From positions 29,443,707-29,507,706 of the forward strand of contig CM055894.1 of assembly GCA_029582155.1 (NCBI GenBank): 64,000 nucleotides of DNA. The letters are read 5' to 3'. This document shows positions 23,280 to 34,812 of the stretch, in pieces. Position 1 is the stretch's first letter. The number at the start of each line of letters is the position of its first letter. Both the position numbers and the translations under genes were made by a program. This DNA comes from Panopea generosa (lineage: Eukaryota; Mollusca; Bivalvia; Adapedonta; Hiatellidae). The notes under the pieces are model-generated. The model was given only the letters and a program-made list of their open reading frames with translations. It ran no database searches and had not been told where the DNA came from.

Positions 23280-23345
23280 TTTCGTGTTAAACCGGAAGTG
23301 CAGTTGTGACGCCATGCAGGTGTCCAATATGGCGACTTCCACCAC
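23280..23345 (-). promoter_or_regulatory. ETS/YY1 promoter-like edge upstream of the P2X7-like pseudogene
   Basis: On the - strand it reads 'cgccatattgg' (YY1-like), 'tggcgtcac' and 'cacttccggtttaa' (ETS), about 80-130 bp upstream of the ATG at 23204. It resembles the left edge at about 14959-15000 in reverse orientation. Confidence 0.45.
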
Positions 23346-25808
23346 AACGTCGATGTGCGGAAATGACCGTTACAAAACGAGCTGATATATCTTCATGGAC
23401 TCGAATTTATGCATATTGATACTATTAATAGAAAGCTGAACTCATAACTATTCATATTATCCTGTTTTATACACATGGTTGCGTTTCCCTTTATCATCAG
23501 ACAGACGACGGAAGAACGGGCCGACGAAAGATGAAAAGATCATCAAAAATCACATTGGACATTCACTTAAGTACAATACAAATAGAAGTATAGCAAGGCT
23601 TTATCTCCCATTATATATGCACCATTAGCTAGATATATATTTACTGTAAACACTCAACAGCAAATTAACCCAGTACCACTGTTAGAGTATTTCCATTTTC
23701 CAACATCCTCGTCTCTTGTAACAGTATAAATGTCAACAAAACTGCTGCTCTCAGCAGATTAATTGTATTTTACAGCACTTGGAACACTGACACTGGATAC
23801 TTGTTACAAGAAAGCCATTTGAAACTATATTGACACCTGCAGCCTAACCTGTTACATAAATGCTAAATGTCAACGTAAGATTATTACCTTTCTCTGTCTT
23901 ACTCTTCCCTAGTACAGTGTTAAAAACTTGCTCAAATAGAAATTTTAAAGATCTAAACCAATGATGAATGGTATTTATCATTTAGTTTGTATATTAATCT
24001 GATAATTTGTATACATACATGTACAATGAAAATATAATGTGAATTTGAAATGTTTCTTATGTGCGTCAGTTCATCATGTCTTGTTGATCACTTGTGCGAG
24101 GTAGTTAACAATCCCTCAATAAATTACAAAGGATAAGTTTTTACGATTCCTTATATGTTTGACTTCTACGTGTGATCATTTTCATTGATCTACCGTCATG
24201 GATCTTAACCTTGAGCGCCACACGTCGTCATGCCATGGTTGCTTTTTGTGCATATTATTTCAAAATCGTTCTATTTATGATATGACATAACTTATCTAAA
24301 TGTTGAGCATTTGTTTGAAATGCAGTGTTTTGAAAGGCTACGTGCTTCTCGTCTCTGAAATTAATTGTAGTTCATTTTATAATGCAGAGGGGGTGGGTGG
24401 GTTGGTAAATACTAATTATAATAATGGTATGATGTTCTTTTTGCAATAATACAAGGGTTAAATACTGTTCAATTATGCTATGTTGTTCTTATTGCAAATA
24501 ATAGAGGTAGTAAAATACTAATGCTTTATGTATATATTTTATTTTATAGTTTATTACAGCGAGATATTTAGTTGATTAAACACATTTTGAAACATAATTT
24601 ATCGTTACATCATTTTTGTACATGTATGCATTCTCTTCATAGCTACATGTAACATATGTATGTTGATTGCAGACTATATATTGCGCCTCGGTATACAGAT
24701 TGGTCTGTGATTATTTTCATTTGCTATGAGATGTACATATAGGAATAGGTTTGACATTGGGTGCCTGTATTGTGTGATAGAATAAATATATAAACGTTTA
24801 AGCAATGTGCAAATCCCATAACAATGCCCAAGAGTTATGAATGGCTTGTCGGCTTGACTGGCATTTAAAATATCATTGAATCAGTGATTGCAGATGATCA
24901 TATTGATTCTTTAAACATAATTGATCGAAATGTTTTTACATTTTGATTAATTCCAGTCTTCAGTGAGGTGTGTATTTTAACTTAGCATCATATATGACAG
25001 ACTTTGTGGCTATGATATCTACGGTAGTAGATCACCAAGTTTATGCCTAGACTTACTAAGGTTTGGTCTTGACTAATAGATCATTTTGGTTAAATTTCTT
25101 TATATGGTTACATAACTGTAAATGGTTGTAATAATTAAAATATATAATCTCCTCAATGGGTTAACCCAATGGACGTATGGGTGATCTACTGCAAAAATTG
25201 TAGATCTATTTGAATGTAGCAATTGTATATACGGTACCTTTTAATGCTTGAACGCTCTCTGATCTTGCGTCTGACTGTCGTAGAACGCCACTTACAGAAC
25301 AGACATATACGTTCTGTGAAAAAAAAATGTTCAAAAAACATTTTTTTAATGAAAAATTGCAACCCCAGAACAAAACGATTTACAAATGCTCACTTTGTAG
25401 TGGTATTTAGTATTTTATCAAACTAACGAATTTATTAATTAAATCATTGTATTTACCGTTTGAGCATGATATGTAATATGTCATACAAATATATATTTCA
25501 ATATTAACATACTATAGCAGCAAAATATTTAAGTCGACAAGACTTGATAAAACACGAAGGAAATAAATTTTAAAATTAGGGAAAATACACTATACGGTGG
25601 CAAATTGTTGTTCATTGAAAACACAGTGCTAAACATTTGGTAAAAAGTCTTTGTTTAATAACTCCACAAGTAGCAACATAATATTTAAACTGACACATGT
25701 ACCTCCGTCTCATCTACTTAAACATTTACATGTAACTTAAAATAAACTGTTCTTCTTTCTGTATCTAATACGCATATTTATAATTAATCACACTCTGTCT
25801 TCATTTAG
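23346..25808. other. Intergenic sequence
   Basis: No gene is recognised. A weak two-copy tandem of ~55 bp is visible at 24405-24525 (each copy with 'aatact' and 'gttctt.ttgcaa'). Upstream exons of receptor copy 2 could lie here, but none was identified. Confidence 0.4.
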
Positions 25809-26120
25809 TACTCGCTACTACACCAATATTGTCAAACCAGACAACAGGAAATCTGGTTCTACTATCTGGTGACGAAGTAAAACTAGTATGTACAACATCT
25901 GCTACGAAACATAAAGCTACAGTTACATGGAAGAAAGGAACGTAAGCATTTGGTACTGTACAGCATACGGAAAATACAGCATCAGAAAGTCTGGTGTCTG
26001 TAACAAGTGTATTAACATTCATTTCTGGGAACAGTGACGATAACAAAGTTGTCAATTGTGAAGCAATGGTTAGTGGTCAAGTAAATAAACCAAGTGCTTA
26101 CCAGGCTGTCACTGTGTGGT
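25809..26120 (+). pseudogene. Receptor copy 2: Ig domain exon with a premature TAA
   Basis: The exon lies between an acceptor (tcatttag, ending 25808) and a strong donor (gtaagt, from 26121). It is 312 nt, phase 1-1, the usual class for an Ig exon. The protein has Ig V/I-type landmarks: VKLVCTTSATKHKATVTWKK (first Cys, then Trp), and DDNKVVNCEAMV (second Cys), ending in AVTVW. The frame is open except for TAA at 25943-25945, shortly after the Trp. That stop lies inside 'gtaagcatttggtactgtacag', which looks like a miniature intron of 22 nt from 25942 but is too short for normal splicing. It is either a nonsense mutation or a sequence error. Confidence 0.72.
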
Positions 26121-27849
26121 GTAAGTAGAAATTCACATAATGAAATGCATTATATAACTGTCTTCTTATTAGATAGTGTAACAAAATAGTTAGGTTGTTG
26201 TGGCCTAATTTAGTAGTGTCAGCTAGTACATGTCCATTGTGATGATATAGGCTATATTTAGAACAGGTAGCGTGGAATTGTTCAAACGTATCGAAAGCTC
26301 GATAGGAGTAACGTTTTTTTAGATCTTTTTACATTTTCATTCTTTGATTAAAGAATAAATCATTTTGAAGTTAATTAATCAAATTCCATTAAGTATTAAG
26401 AAAGTTAAAATAATTAAACTGGTTTATTTGTCATAAAACTAATTTAGGTTTACATTGGCCTACTTGCGTAATATCCACATCGGACACTATCGTGCGATAG
26501 TCGAAAGTTTGTTGTTTCATAATTTGCACGAAATTCACTAAGGTATGTGGACTGTTTTGCTATATATTCTGACTGTATTATGGAAGCACTGTCCAGTATT
26601 AGCAAAAGTTGTGACGAAAAAGATTGAGCATGTCACTGTTCCAGTACTTAACGGCAGATGGGTATGTGAATTTTTTATTAAGTTGTATTTCATGTCTGAT
26701 AGATATATTTTGTTGTAATTAAATCTAAGTAAAGTTGTATAATGTGTTCATATCTATTCCGACGATAATGCCTGTAATTTAATACACATCCACGGCATTG
26801 AGAGACGTTTTGTAAGAATATAGGCCGATGAATCTAAGAACGTATTTTGAGCTGTTGATATAGTGTTTACGATAAAGTATTGAAATTCATTATGTTAGAA
26901 TTGATTGATATGTGTAATTAAATTTTGTTGATGCTTATTCTGATATTCACAATGTGAATAGATACAGAATTGGTCGGTAATTTTTATTATGAATGCGAAA
27001 TTATGTAAAGATATAATTGCTACTTTGAGATTGACGGAAGGTCATAATTGATATGTTGTTTAAACTGTTTACACAAGTGTTATTCCATCAAAGAACAGTT
27101 TAAACCAGCTGTGTTTTTTATTGAGTAATGATCCTTGTATTGTATATATTGTATAATTGTATAGTCGTCAATTTATTCATGTAAAATTAAAATTGTAAAC
27201 ATTTTTTTAAGTATACTTGTATTCTACCCTCGTGAATTGTCAGCCCTAGGTCATTTTGCTACATATAGTGGTGACTGAAAAAAGGTATATGCATGTTACC
27301 GCTAAAACAACGTCAGTAAATATTTTAGATACGACACACGGTAAAACTATTACCATTACCTTGTCCATTTGAAGCAAAAAAACACGACAGTAGAATCATG
27401 AGGATTTCTAACATTTATTTACCTCATTGGATATATGGTTCAATGGAAACGGCAGATCTTTTAACTGGTTCAGAACCTACATATTAAGCAAAGCAATTAA
27501 TACTTATACATATCGAACGTAATCAACCGGTAAGGGATTTAACTCGTACATTTCCTTTAATGCCACATTGTACCAATTCATAACTTAGTCGACTGGCAAT
27601 AAAAAAAAATAAAAACGTTGGATATATTTCAATTAAATCTAAATTAAAAAATGCCAAGATTAAATAACAAAATTCGAAATAGACTTTAAGGACTCTCATT
27701 AGGAACTTTGAAACACTTTTAAAATAACAACATATGGAATGATTGGCCTTAAACGAGCTTACTCCATACTAACAAGGTCTAATAACATAAAATGAAATGC
27801 GCTAACTGAGATATTACAAGTCCGTCTTATAAGACCGTAAATACAAGTA
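26121..27849. other. Intron sequence of receptor copy 2
   Basis: No further Ig exon, RNA gene or clear repeat is recognised. Confidence 0.4.
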
Positions 27850-28022
27850 ATTTTACTGATAATTTTCTCACTTGAATCAACTGTGAGAGACGAATGAATT
27901 TGCGAAACAATACCGTATATCAAACATCACGGAGACTGCGGCCGAGCGAAGATTCGAACTCGAATTGGAACCACTGGATTGATAGTCAGAGGCGCTATCG
28001 ACTGAACTAACAGGTCCCGACT
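27850..28022 (-). mobile_element. tRNA-derived SINE (family 1), - strand
   Basis: On the - strand it has 'ttagttcagtcgatagcg' (A box), 'tgactatcaatccagtgg', 'cgagttcgaatcttcg' (B box), 'gtctccgtgatgtttgat' and 'cgtctctcacagttgattcaag', aligning with 16288-16530. Confidence 0.85.
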
Positions 28023-28854
28023 CTAAATTAGTGTAGTGTAATAGTATTATAACAAAACTACAAATATTAATGATATAAACTTTACGTAGAAAACTTAACA
28101 AATAATGCAAAGGAGGCAAACATATCTCTTCTATAAAATATTTATTTTATTTTATTGTATTTGCTTTAAATGGGAAAAAGAAAATAATCACACACAAATA
28201 ATTCGAACAATAATATGACTTCATTCGTTTTAAATTTCCATATTATAGATCTAGGATTTATTTCAACACCATTTCTAAACGGAACTGCATATAAAGTGAC
28301 AAAATGATATTAAATGAATTTAATAAATGATCTATTTTGTCACTGCTATTGCACCATGGATTTGGTTTATGGTAAATTACAGACAGTATGCAGATTAAAG
28401 GTAATTGGTTTATCATACCTTATTTAATATGACTCTTATGACAATTTTAATCTCGTCAGAAGATCATCACAACTTATAGAATGTGACAATCGTGTCTTAA
28501 AGAATTGATCAAAAATAAATTAATTCAAAACATACATGTACAAATTTAATTAGTTGTAAAGCAATTTATCGACAATAAATACGCATAATATCAAGATTGA
28601 TAGTTGATTGGTCAAATATATGAAAACGAAGATATTATAGATTTTATAGACAGTGGTGCACCCATTATGCAAAAATTTATCAATATAAAATAAATTAACA
28701 AAACTATTAAATCATAATAAATAGAAGAAAAAATTGAATAAGGATTTTCCAATTAAGTACTGTTTTTAGGTACCGTTTTGTGGATTCATATATCAACTGT
28801 ACATTAAAGTTGACTCCTGACCCACTAAATTAGAAAAAAGGAAGGATATATATA
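28023..28854. other. AT-rich intron sequence
   Basis: No exon or recognised repeat is visible. Confidence 0.4.
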
Positions 28855-29315
28855 CAATCCCACTCTGCCAGAGAAGGAATAATCCTTACCGATATCGAGC
28901 TTGGGACTATCTTAATTGATATTTTTAAAAACACAAAATATGAAAACCCCTACTCTGCCAAAGAAGTATAAATCCATGCCGACTTGGAAGCAGCTAAATT
29001 CATGAAACACACAACATGCCACCCCTACTCTGGCAGAAAAGGAGTAATACTTGTCGATATCGGACTTGCGGCTATATTTATTGATACAACGCAAAATGTG
29101 GATCCCCTACTCTGCCAGACAGGGAGTATTATTCCTTGGCGATATTTGATTAGGCAGTATCTAAATTAGAATAGCACAAAATATACAACACCTACTCTGG
29201 TAGAGAAGGAGTAATCCTTGCCGGTATTGAACCTGGAAGTATTCTTATTGATAAAACACAAAGTATGCAACACCTACTCTGGTAGAGAAGGATTAATCTT
29301 TTCTATACCAGATCT
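28855..29315. repeat. Tandem repeat, ~73-88 bp unit, six copies
   Basis: Units start with 'c(c)tactctg(c/g)(c/t)a' near 28860, 28948, 29021, 29105, 29190 and 29271. They continue 'gagaaggagtaatccttgccgatat ... cttg ... tatcttaattgat ... acacaaaatatg'. They diverge by perhaps 15-25%. The array lies in an intron of receptor copy 2; open frames across it are incidental. Confidence 0.9.
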
Positions 29316-29389
29316 AATTATGTTTTAATTGAATAAATAACTCTGATTAACGGGACAAATTAGAATTACGTTATTCCACATTACCTCAG

Positions 29390-29610
29390 CGTGGTCTAGC
29401 AGTACAACATGTGCCTCGCATGCGGACGAAGATCTTGGGTTCTACCTCCGGCCGGGTCATACCAAATATTCGAGCAATGGTACTAGAAACTTCTTCGCTT
29501 AGCACTCAGTATTAAGAGAATAGTTCTAGGTATGGTCGGCCCGGTGTCAGTATAACGTGGCTGGGTTAGGTATCATACTATGCGCCTGTATGAATGAAAA
29601 GGAATAAAAA
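29390..29610 (+). mobile_element. tRNA-derived SINE (family 3)
   Basis: The head has 'gcgtggtctagcagtacaac' and 'cttgggttctacctccgg' (A- and B-box-like). The body has 'gtatggtcggcccggtgtcagtataacgtggctggg' with paired blocks and a 'ggtatcatactatgcgcctg' end. A distinct body sets it apart from families 1 and 2. Confidence 0.75.
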
Positions 29611-29639
29611 ACGAACATCTGTTTTAAGGATTTCACGGA

Positions 29640-29850
29640 ATATTTCGATGTTTTTATTGGTTATTGGCATTGCAGGACGACCAGGGCTACACTCATCTTT
29701 CATCTGCTGTTGTCTGGATTAAAATTTGGCCATTCACGAATAGTACTATACGACATTTGATCCTCGCCATAATAGTCCAAAACCTCTTGGCTTATGTCTT
29801 TCAACGTCAACACACGTTAGGTCACCTCGAATATAGGCTCTAATTACAAA
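29640..29850 (-). pseudogene. Mariner transposase N-terminal fragment
   Basis: On the - strand, pieces in different frames read VIRAYIRGDLTCVDV, YYGEDQMSYSTIREW and ECSPGRPAMP. In order these match the helix-turn-helix half of a mariner transposase (the Y-G-(D/E)-x-x-(M/L)-S-x-x-T(V/I)-x-x-W and GRP linker blocks). It has several frameshifts, is short and has no catalytic part. Confidence 0.65.
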
Positions 29851-30370
29851 TACATTTTCAGCTCGTTTGCCAGGTATTTTACATACAGTCTAATGAATAC
29901 GATATAAAGCAACGCACATTGCAGCGAGCCAGGCAAAGTTTACCTGTGACACAAACTAGTGATCACTCAATCTTTACTTACTTGAATTTATATTGTGTGT
30001 GATTGTCATAAGTTAATACTATAGTAGGAACACCTTTCGTATAGTATCTGTTGATTAACTTTTTTTTTCTCCAAAATTGGGTTTTTCATGTGTATTTGTA
30101 CTTAAAATTAGTATCGTGCGACGGTTACTTCTATGTTATTGTCTTTATAAATGTATCATAATAGAAACGTTTACAAAACGTCTGACGTGTTAGAATAATT
30201 TCACATCGTTGCCGAAGAGACGTCTTTGATACATTTTAAGTTGTATATAGGTACGTGATATAATCGCCGCTTGTTGTCATAATGATATTAAATGTCAACA
30301 AACATTCAACACTAAATGTATAACATTGTTGAAAGCGCGTTGAAATTAAAACTGTATCTATACAATACAG

Positions 30371-30599
30371 GGGGAGCATATTCAACGCCGTTCAGTCAAG
30401 TTCCCCATTCCCATGGCGTGAAAATCAGACAGGAAAATACGTGTTATGCTCATCAAGTGACTACGGTAATCCAAGTTATACAGTAAAACTGACATCTCCG
30501 TACGGTACACCAGACGGTGTAAACAGAAAACTTTCGTTCCGGGAGTTATTTTACATCCGCAACAACAAAAACATAACATGCGAACTTAGTAATGAATAA
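30371..30599 (+). pseudogene. Receptor copy 2: second Ig-like domain exon, frame broken
   Basis: After an acceptor (ctatacaatacag, ending 30370) one frame reads PFPWRENQTGKYVLCSSSDY, then YTVKLTSPYGTPDG and FYIRNNKNITCEL, and stops with TAA at 30597-30599. Two cysteines about 45 residues apart with GKYVLC and NITCEL are Ig-like. The acceptor phase (2) does not agree with the preceding phase-1 exon, so a one-base change upstream is likely. No donor is obvious. Probably extracellular. Confidence 0.5.
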
Positions 30600-31448
30600 A
30601 CACGACTCTTGCCTTTCCGCTCAATTATTCTAAAAACAATCATTGCGCCTAGAGTGGAGCCCCAGCATTGGGTCTAACTCTTATATAACCAAGTTCTTTT
30701 AGAGCTATACATGTAATTGATTCCTTTCCTTGTCACAGATACATATGTATATGGTGAAGTCGTACTAACCAAATAAGGAAGACAGCAGAAAAACATATAT
30801 ATTACAACTGGAGATCGAACCTGCGACCATTCCGTCTAAAACAGTTCATCGCTATATATTAGAATTGAGACATTTTCATACCTATTATTCAGTGCTGGTT
30901 CAGGAACAGCCGTATCTGCCGATAATGTCGAATACGTCCAAGTACTTCAATGCCATATCAACATAAAATCGTCAATAAACTATCACCTGGTATATTGAGG
31001 GGTAAGGTTTTACAAAGGTGAAAATAATGTGGCATTTCAGTATCAATTACATATATAATAATCATACTAAGTATAATACACACATAGATAGGTGGCAAAG
31101 GAATCATCGCATTGAATCTGCCGGTACCACAACCGAGACTGACTCCGTTACTGCGTTTAACGAGGTTAAATAAAAATAGTGTCGCCATAGTGTTTCAGCA
31201 TGTATATGTAGTAAAATATATCTTAGTTAATTCACGATAACATGCATTAAGTAAACAATTTACATACAACATTACCAAATAAATATTTCTGGGTTATAAG
31301 GTTAATATTTTATCTAGTTTCTTTTAATGTGTGTTGCATAAATACTTTTATTTCTTATTGGTATCAATACATTATAGTATTAAAAAATATATTTTTATGA
31401 TTTTTTATGATACAGTATAATTGTTTGTGACAACTCTTTTTGTTTTAG
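30600..31448. other. Intron sequence of receptor copy 2
   Basis: A degraded tRNA-like piece (30810-30850, reverse orientation, 'gatcgaacctgcgacc') suggests an old SINE remnant. Nothing else is recognised. Confidence 0.4.
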
Positions 31449-31770
31449 TTTCTTTCACTTTTTTCAAAGATTTTTCCTATACGAATACATTTTTTGAGTA
31501 CCAAAGGAGATTCCTCAAATATGAGTATACAATTCTACAGCTTCCCCACCGCAGATGACGTCGTCTTCACCAAACAAGGTGGCGGTCTCATCCAGGATGA
31601 CGACAGACATACTGTGTCATATCCTCAAGCACAAATATTGAACAAGTACTATGGCCAAGATGTTACACTAGATGGAAATACAGCCATTCTACAAATAGCT
31701 TACGTACACGAGGAAGAAACAACAAGGGTACTGGAACTCAAATGTTTTCACTCAAATCGAAGAATAAGTT
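31449..31770 (+). CDS. Receptor copy 2: Ig-like domain exon homologous to 3445-3650
   Basis: Acceptor candidates are tgttttag (ending 31448) or ttcaaag (ending 31469). The frame reads KIFPIRIHF ... NMSIQFYSFPTADDVVFTKQGGG ... DRHT ... DGNTAILQIAYVHEE ... LELKCFHS and stays open to 31833. It aligns with copy 1 over the first 50 residues and again at LELKCFHS/LKVHCFHK. Only one clear Cys is visible, so this is an atypical Ig-like or related beta-sandwich domain. The phase-1 entry seen in other exons would need a one-base change in the T-run near 31458. No donor was identified and the exon end is approximate. Confidence 0.55.
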
Positions 31771-32138
31771 TTATAGCCATGTTTAGATTTCATAATCATG
31801 TTAACTGTTCTTGGAAGCTATATATAGACTTATAAGTCAATTGGGTAATTCATATTTAAATCATTACCTAACTCTCTCTTAAATAAAACAATAACCGCAA
31901 CAAAAAACCATAGAAAATAACGTTTATACACTCCATCAGCATATTTCTATTGTTTTCATCTGGAAAACGAAATGTGAGTGTTGTGATTTAGTTAAAACGA
32001 TATAAGGTTAAGAACACTGATTGGTTTTGATACTTTTTATATACATTTCAATTTAATTGCCTTGAAATAATTCATGATATACTCCTTCACAACGACTTGA
32101 TAACATTTTATATCACTTTTTATAACGACGTATTTTAG

Positions 32139-32434
32139 GAATACCAGAAACACCTAAAAAATATCTGAGACAACGGCAGTTGTATTCTGGGAACATGTCT
32201 TCTATGGAACTGATAACCACACTAATGTTATACAGTTAAGCAAAGATCTTAAAATATGGACGGATTATGTCTCTATATACGGTGCAGAAGAAAACAATTC
32301 AACATATCCGAATGCGAAAATTGACCTCTTAAATAAAACCACACAATACTTTGTGAGGATGTTCGCATACAATACAATTGGAAAGAGTCAGGTGACCCAA
32401 ATAGTGTATTTTACTATTCTAGAACAACAGAAAG
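32139..32434 (+). pseudogene. Receptor copy 2: fibronectin III exon, one base short
   Basis: The exon lies between an acceptor (gtattttag, ending 32138) and a donor (gtaatt, from 32435). It begins GIPETPKK in phase 1, and the rest (TTAVVFWEHVFYGTDNHT ... LNKTTQYFVRMFAYNTIGKS ... YFTILEQQK) is in the next frame. The switch falls at the A-run 32156-32161. The length is 296 nt, one less than a phase 1-1 exon of 99 codons, so a single-base deletion explains it. FN3 landmarks are the Trp (VVFWE) and the TTQYFVRMFAYN block. It is the counterpart of 4817-5131. A homopolymer sequencing error is possible. Confidence 0.75.
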
Positions 32435-33288
32435 GTAATTTATACTACAGCAGCATATACTGAGTTTAATTCAATTGCTCATTTTATTAAAGCCAATGAT
32501 ACTAGCCGACTTTGAATTTTATTCCTTTCGATTTATTGACTCGATTATCATTATATATATTACACGATTGTATAAAGTATATTTGCTTACATTGCTAGAG
32601 AAATGAAGAGATTAGCTCTTGCATATCTCGTAAATCGATGAAATTAATTCGAGTCTGATGTGTTCTTTTCGAGGACGCGATATGTCTGTTCTATCAAATA
32701 TTGCATTAAGGTGCATGTGGCAATGTCCAAAATTTCAACTATATATATATAGTCAAATAGTATATGCATGAATTTAAGCAATGTTTATGTTCAAAATGTA
32801 CTATGAGATATCTCGCTAATTTCTGTTATACTTCTATATTATATGTAGCGTTTGGCGCATTTCAGCTGACTGATGACATATGATAAATGAGGGAGGATTG
32901 CTTTTATAAGTTCATACCTCCTACTTAAGGAAAGAAGTTGCGATAATTCAAGACGATATTTCCAATGAATATACGGAATTACAGTTATGAAATATATTTA
33001 CAATGTTTTACATCTGATTCGTTAGCCTTAATGTACTAAGTAAATCGCGCGTATTTGTCACAGAGCAGGGTTAGGCCCACCAAGGTCGACCGTTTTAAGT
33101 GTTTTAGTGTTTTTCATTACTTTTGTTTAAATGTCTAGAACAAACCACCATTATATGGCAAAATATATTAAGTCTGCTCTTAATCATATTGTCAGTAAAC
33201 GTGTGTGTTTTATACAGATATACACAACGCTGGAACTCATTATCTTATATAAGTAAAGAAATAATAAAAAGTAATTTATGCTTTGCAG
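32435..33288. other. Intron of receptor copy 2
   Basis: This lies between the FN3 and transmembrane exons. No exon or recognised repeat is present. Confidence 0.45.
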
Positions 33289-33420
33289 AATCGATCCACC
33301 CGGAGTCATTATCTGGGGCGGCAATAGGTGGAATTGTTGCTGGATGTATAGCCCTTGTATGTTGTGACATTTTTGTTTTCTTAACAAGAAATTGCAAAGT
33401 CCATTGTGAGAAGAAATCTG
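33289..33420 (+). CDS. Receptor copy 2: transmembrane exon
   Basis: The exon lies between an acceptor (atgctttgcag, ending 33288) and a donor (gtcagt, from 33421), with a second GT donor at 33425. Joined in phase 1 to the FN3 exon it reads E-SIHPESLSGAAIGG followed by the hydrophobic segment IVAGCIALVCCDIFVFL and then TRNCKVHCEKKS. This is a small-residue linker, one membrane span of about 20 residues and a cysteine/basic stop-transfer sequence: a type I single-pass receptor. Donor 1 leaves phase 1 and donor 2 leaves phase 2. Confidence 0.72.
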
Positions 33421-33425
33421 GTCAG

Positions 33426-34737
33426 TAAAAAAACAAAACTATGCAAATATTTTACTGGAATGTATTTGTTTCTTGCTTTGTAACCGTGTTAATCAAAATT
33501 ATTTTGCTCATAAAATTAGAACTAACATAATTGATAAAAGTATAGCAATGTTCTGACTATGAAATACAATTAAGTGAATAATGATATGTTGTTTTTTTAA
33601 ATATTGAATATTGTTTGCACGAAATATCGAATAACTGTCGTAAGCTTGGAAATTTCAAATATGATTTGATGATGTTTTTTTTTAAATTAATGTTCTTTAC
33701 AAAAACAAAGTAGAATTTCAATATTAATATACACAACACTTGTTCAAGGAAAAGTAATTCATACATAATTTTGATTTGATGAATAGGAATTCCAGACACT
33801 ATCGCATCTGCCAGTTATGTTGACTTGTATTGTATTGTATTTCAATTATATAGCTATAATATAGTAATTTAACGTGTATAGTATAATGCAGTGCTTTCGA
33901 TACCGAATATATTATATGATCAGCTAAAGTTGTATTGTCATATTTAACACTCAATATTAGTCAGATCTGGTATTCTTGTTTATCTTCTTAGCAGTACTTG
34001 TCAATTTCACAGAATGATCAACAATGTGTTATCCAAGGCAGTAAACAGAGGATCAAACACGAATCTTTTCTGTTATTAAATTTATCAAACGAATTGGTTA
34101 AACATATTTATAAGAATCTGAGAGCAGAATATATTATATTTTTACCAAACATTTTAATAAATGTTACAACAAATCAGTACTAATTTGACATCTTTTTATC
34201 ACATAATACAATATATATATATATGCCGTTTAGTATTTAAACTCTCATTATCAGGGACGACAATAAAATCAGTTGTCCAAAGTGCTATGAATAACTTGAG
34301 AGGATATTTTGTTCTAACAAAACTTCAAATTACATACGTACCCCTCCCATTATGTATCGGAGGGATATCCATCAATTGTGTAGGGTCATACATACTGTTT
34401 TATTAATCACGATACGATATGACGTCAGCGTCCCATGATGATGCTATTTCCAGTGATTACTTATAACGTCAATTAAATCTGAAAGTAGCTTGAAATGTTA
34501 TTTACGAGAGTTGTGTTACATAAATTATTATGTACACCACTTAGCGATGAGTATGTCGTGATTTAACTAGGCTATTATAATTAAACTATATCACGGATTT
34601 ATTACACTTTCTCATCCTAAATAATCCTAGTTTTATGTTAGTTTTCTATCATATTTGTTGTACTATAAATTTGAACTACTTGTGCAAATTACTTTCTTCA
34701 TTATATCGTACTACTTAACTATACAAGGAATATATAT
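33426..34737. other. Intron of receptor copy 2
   Basis: The open frames near 33998 and 34161 are AT-rich and show no similarity. No exon is assigned. Confidence 0.4.
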
Positions 34738-34812
34738 TTATATGGAGATTATTTTTTGTGAATAACGAGACATAAATGTACATACCGGACTACGGTGAAC
34801 GCGCCTAACTTG
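34738..34812 (+). repeat. Partial fourth copy of the ~410 bp repeat
   Basis: The words 'tatggagattattttttgtg', 'aataacgagacataaatgtac' and 'cggactacggtga.cgcgcc' match the starts of the units at 1351, 1761 and 2171. It ends abruptly at 'cgcgcctaact'. The repeat is therefore dispersed as well as tandem. Confidence 0.8.
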
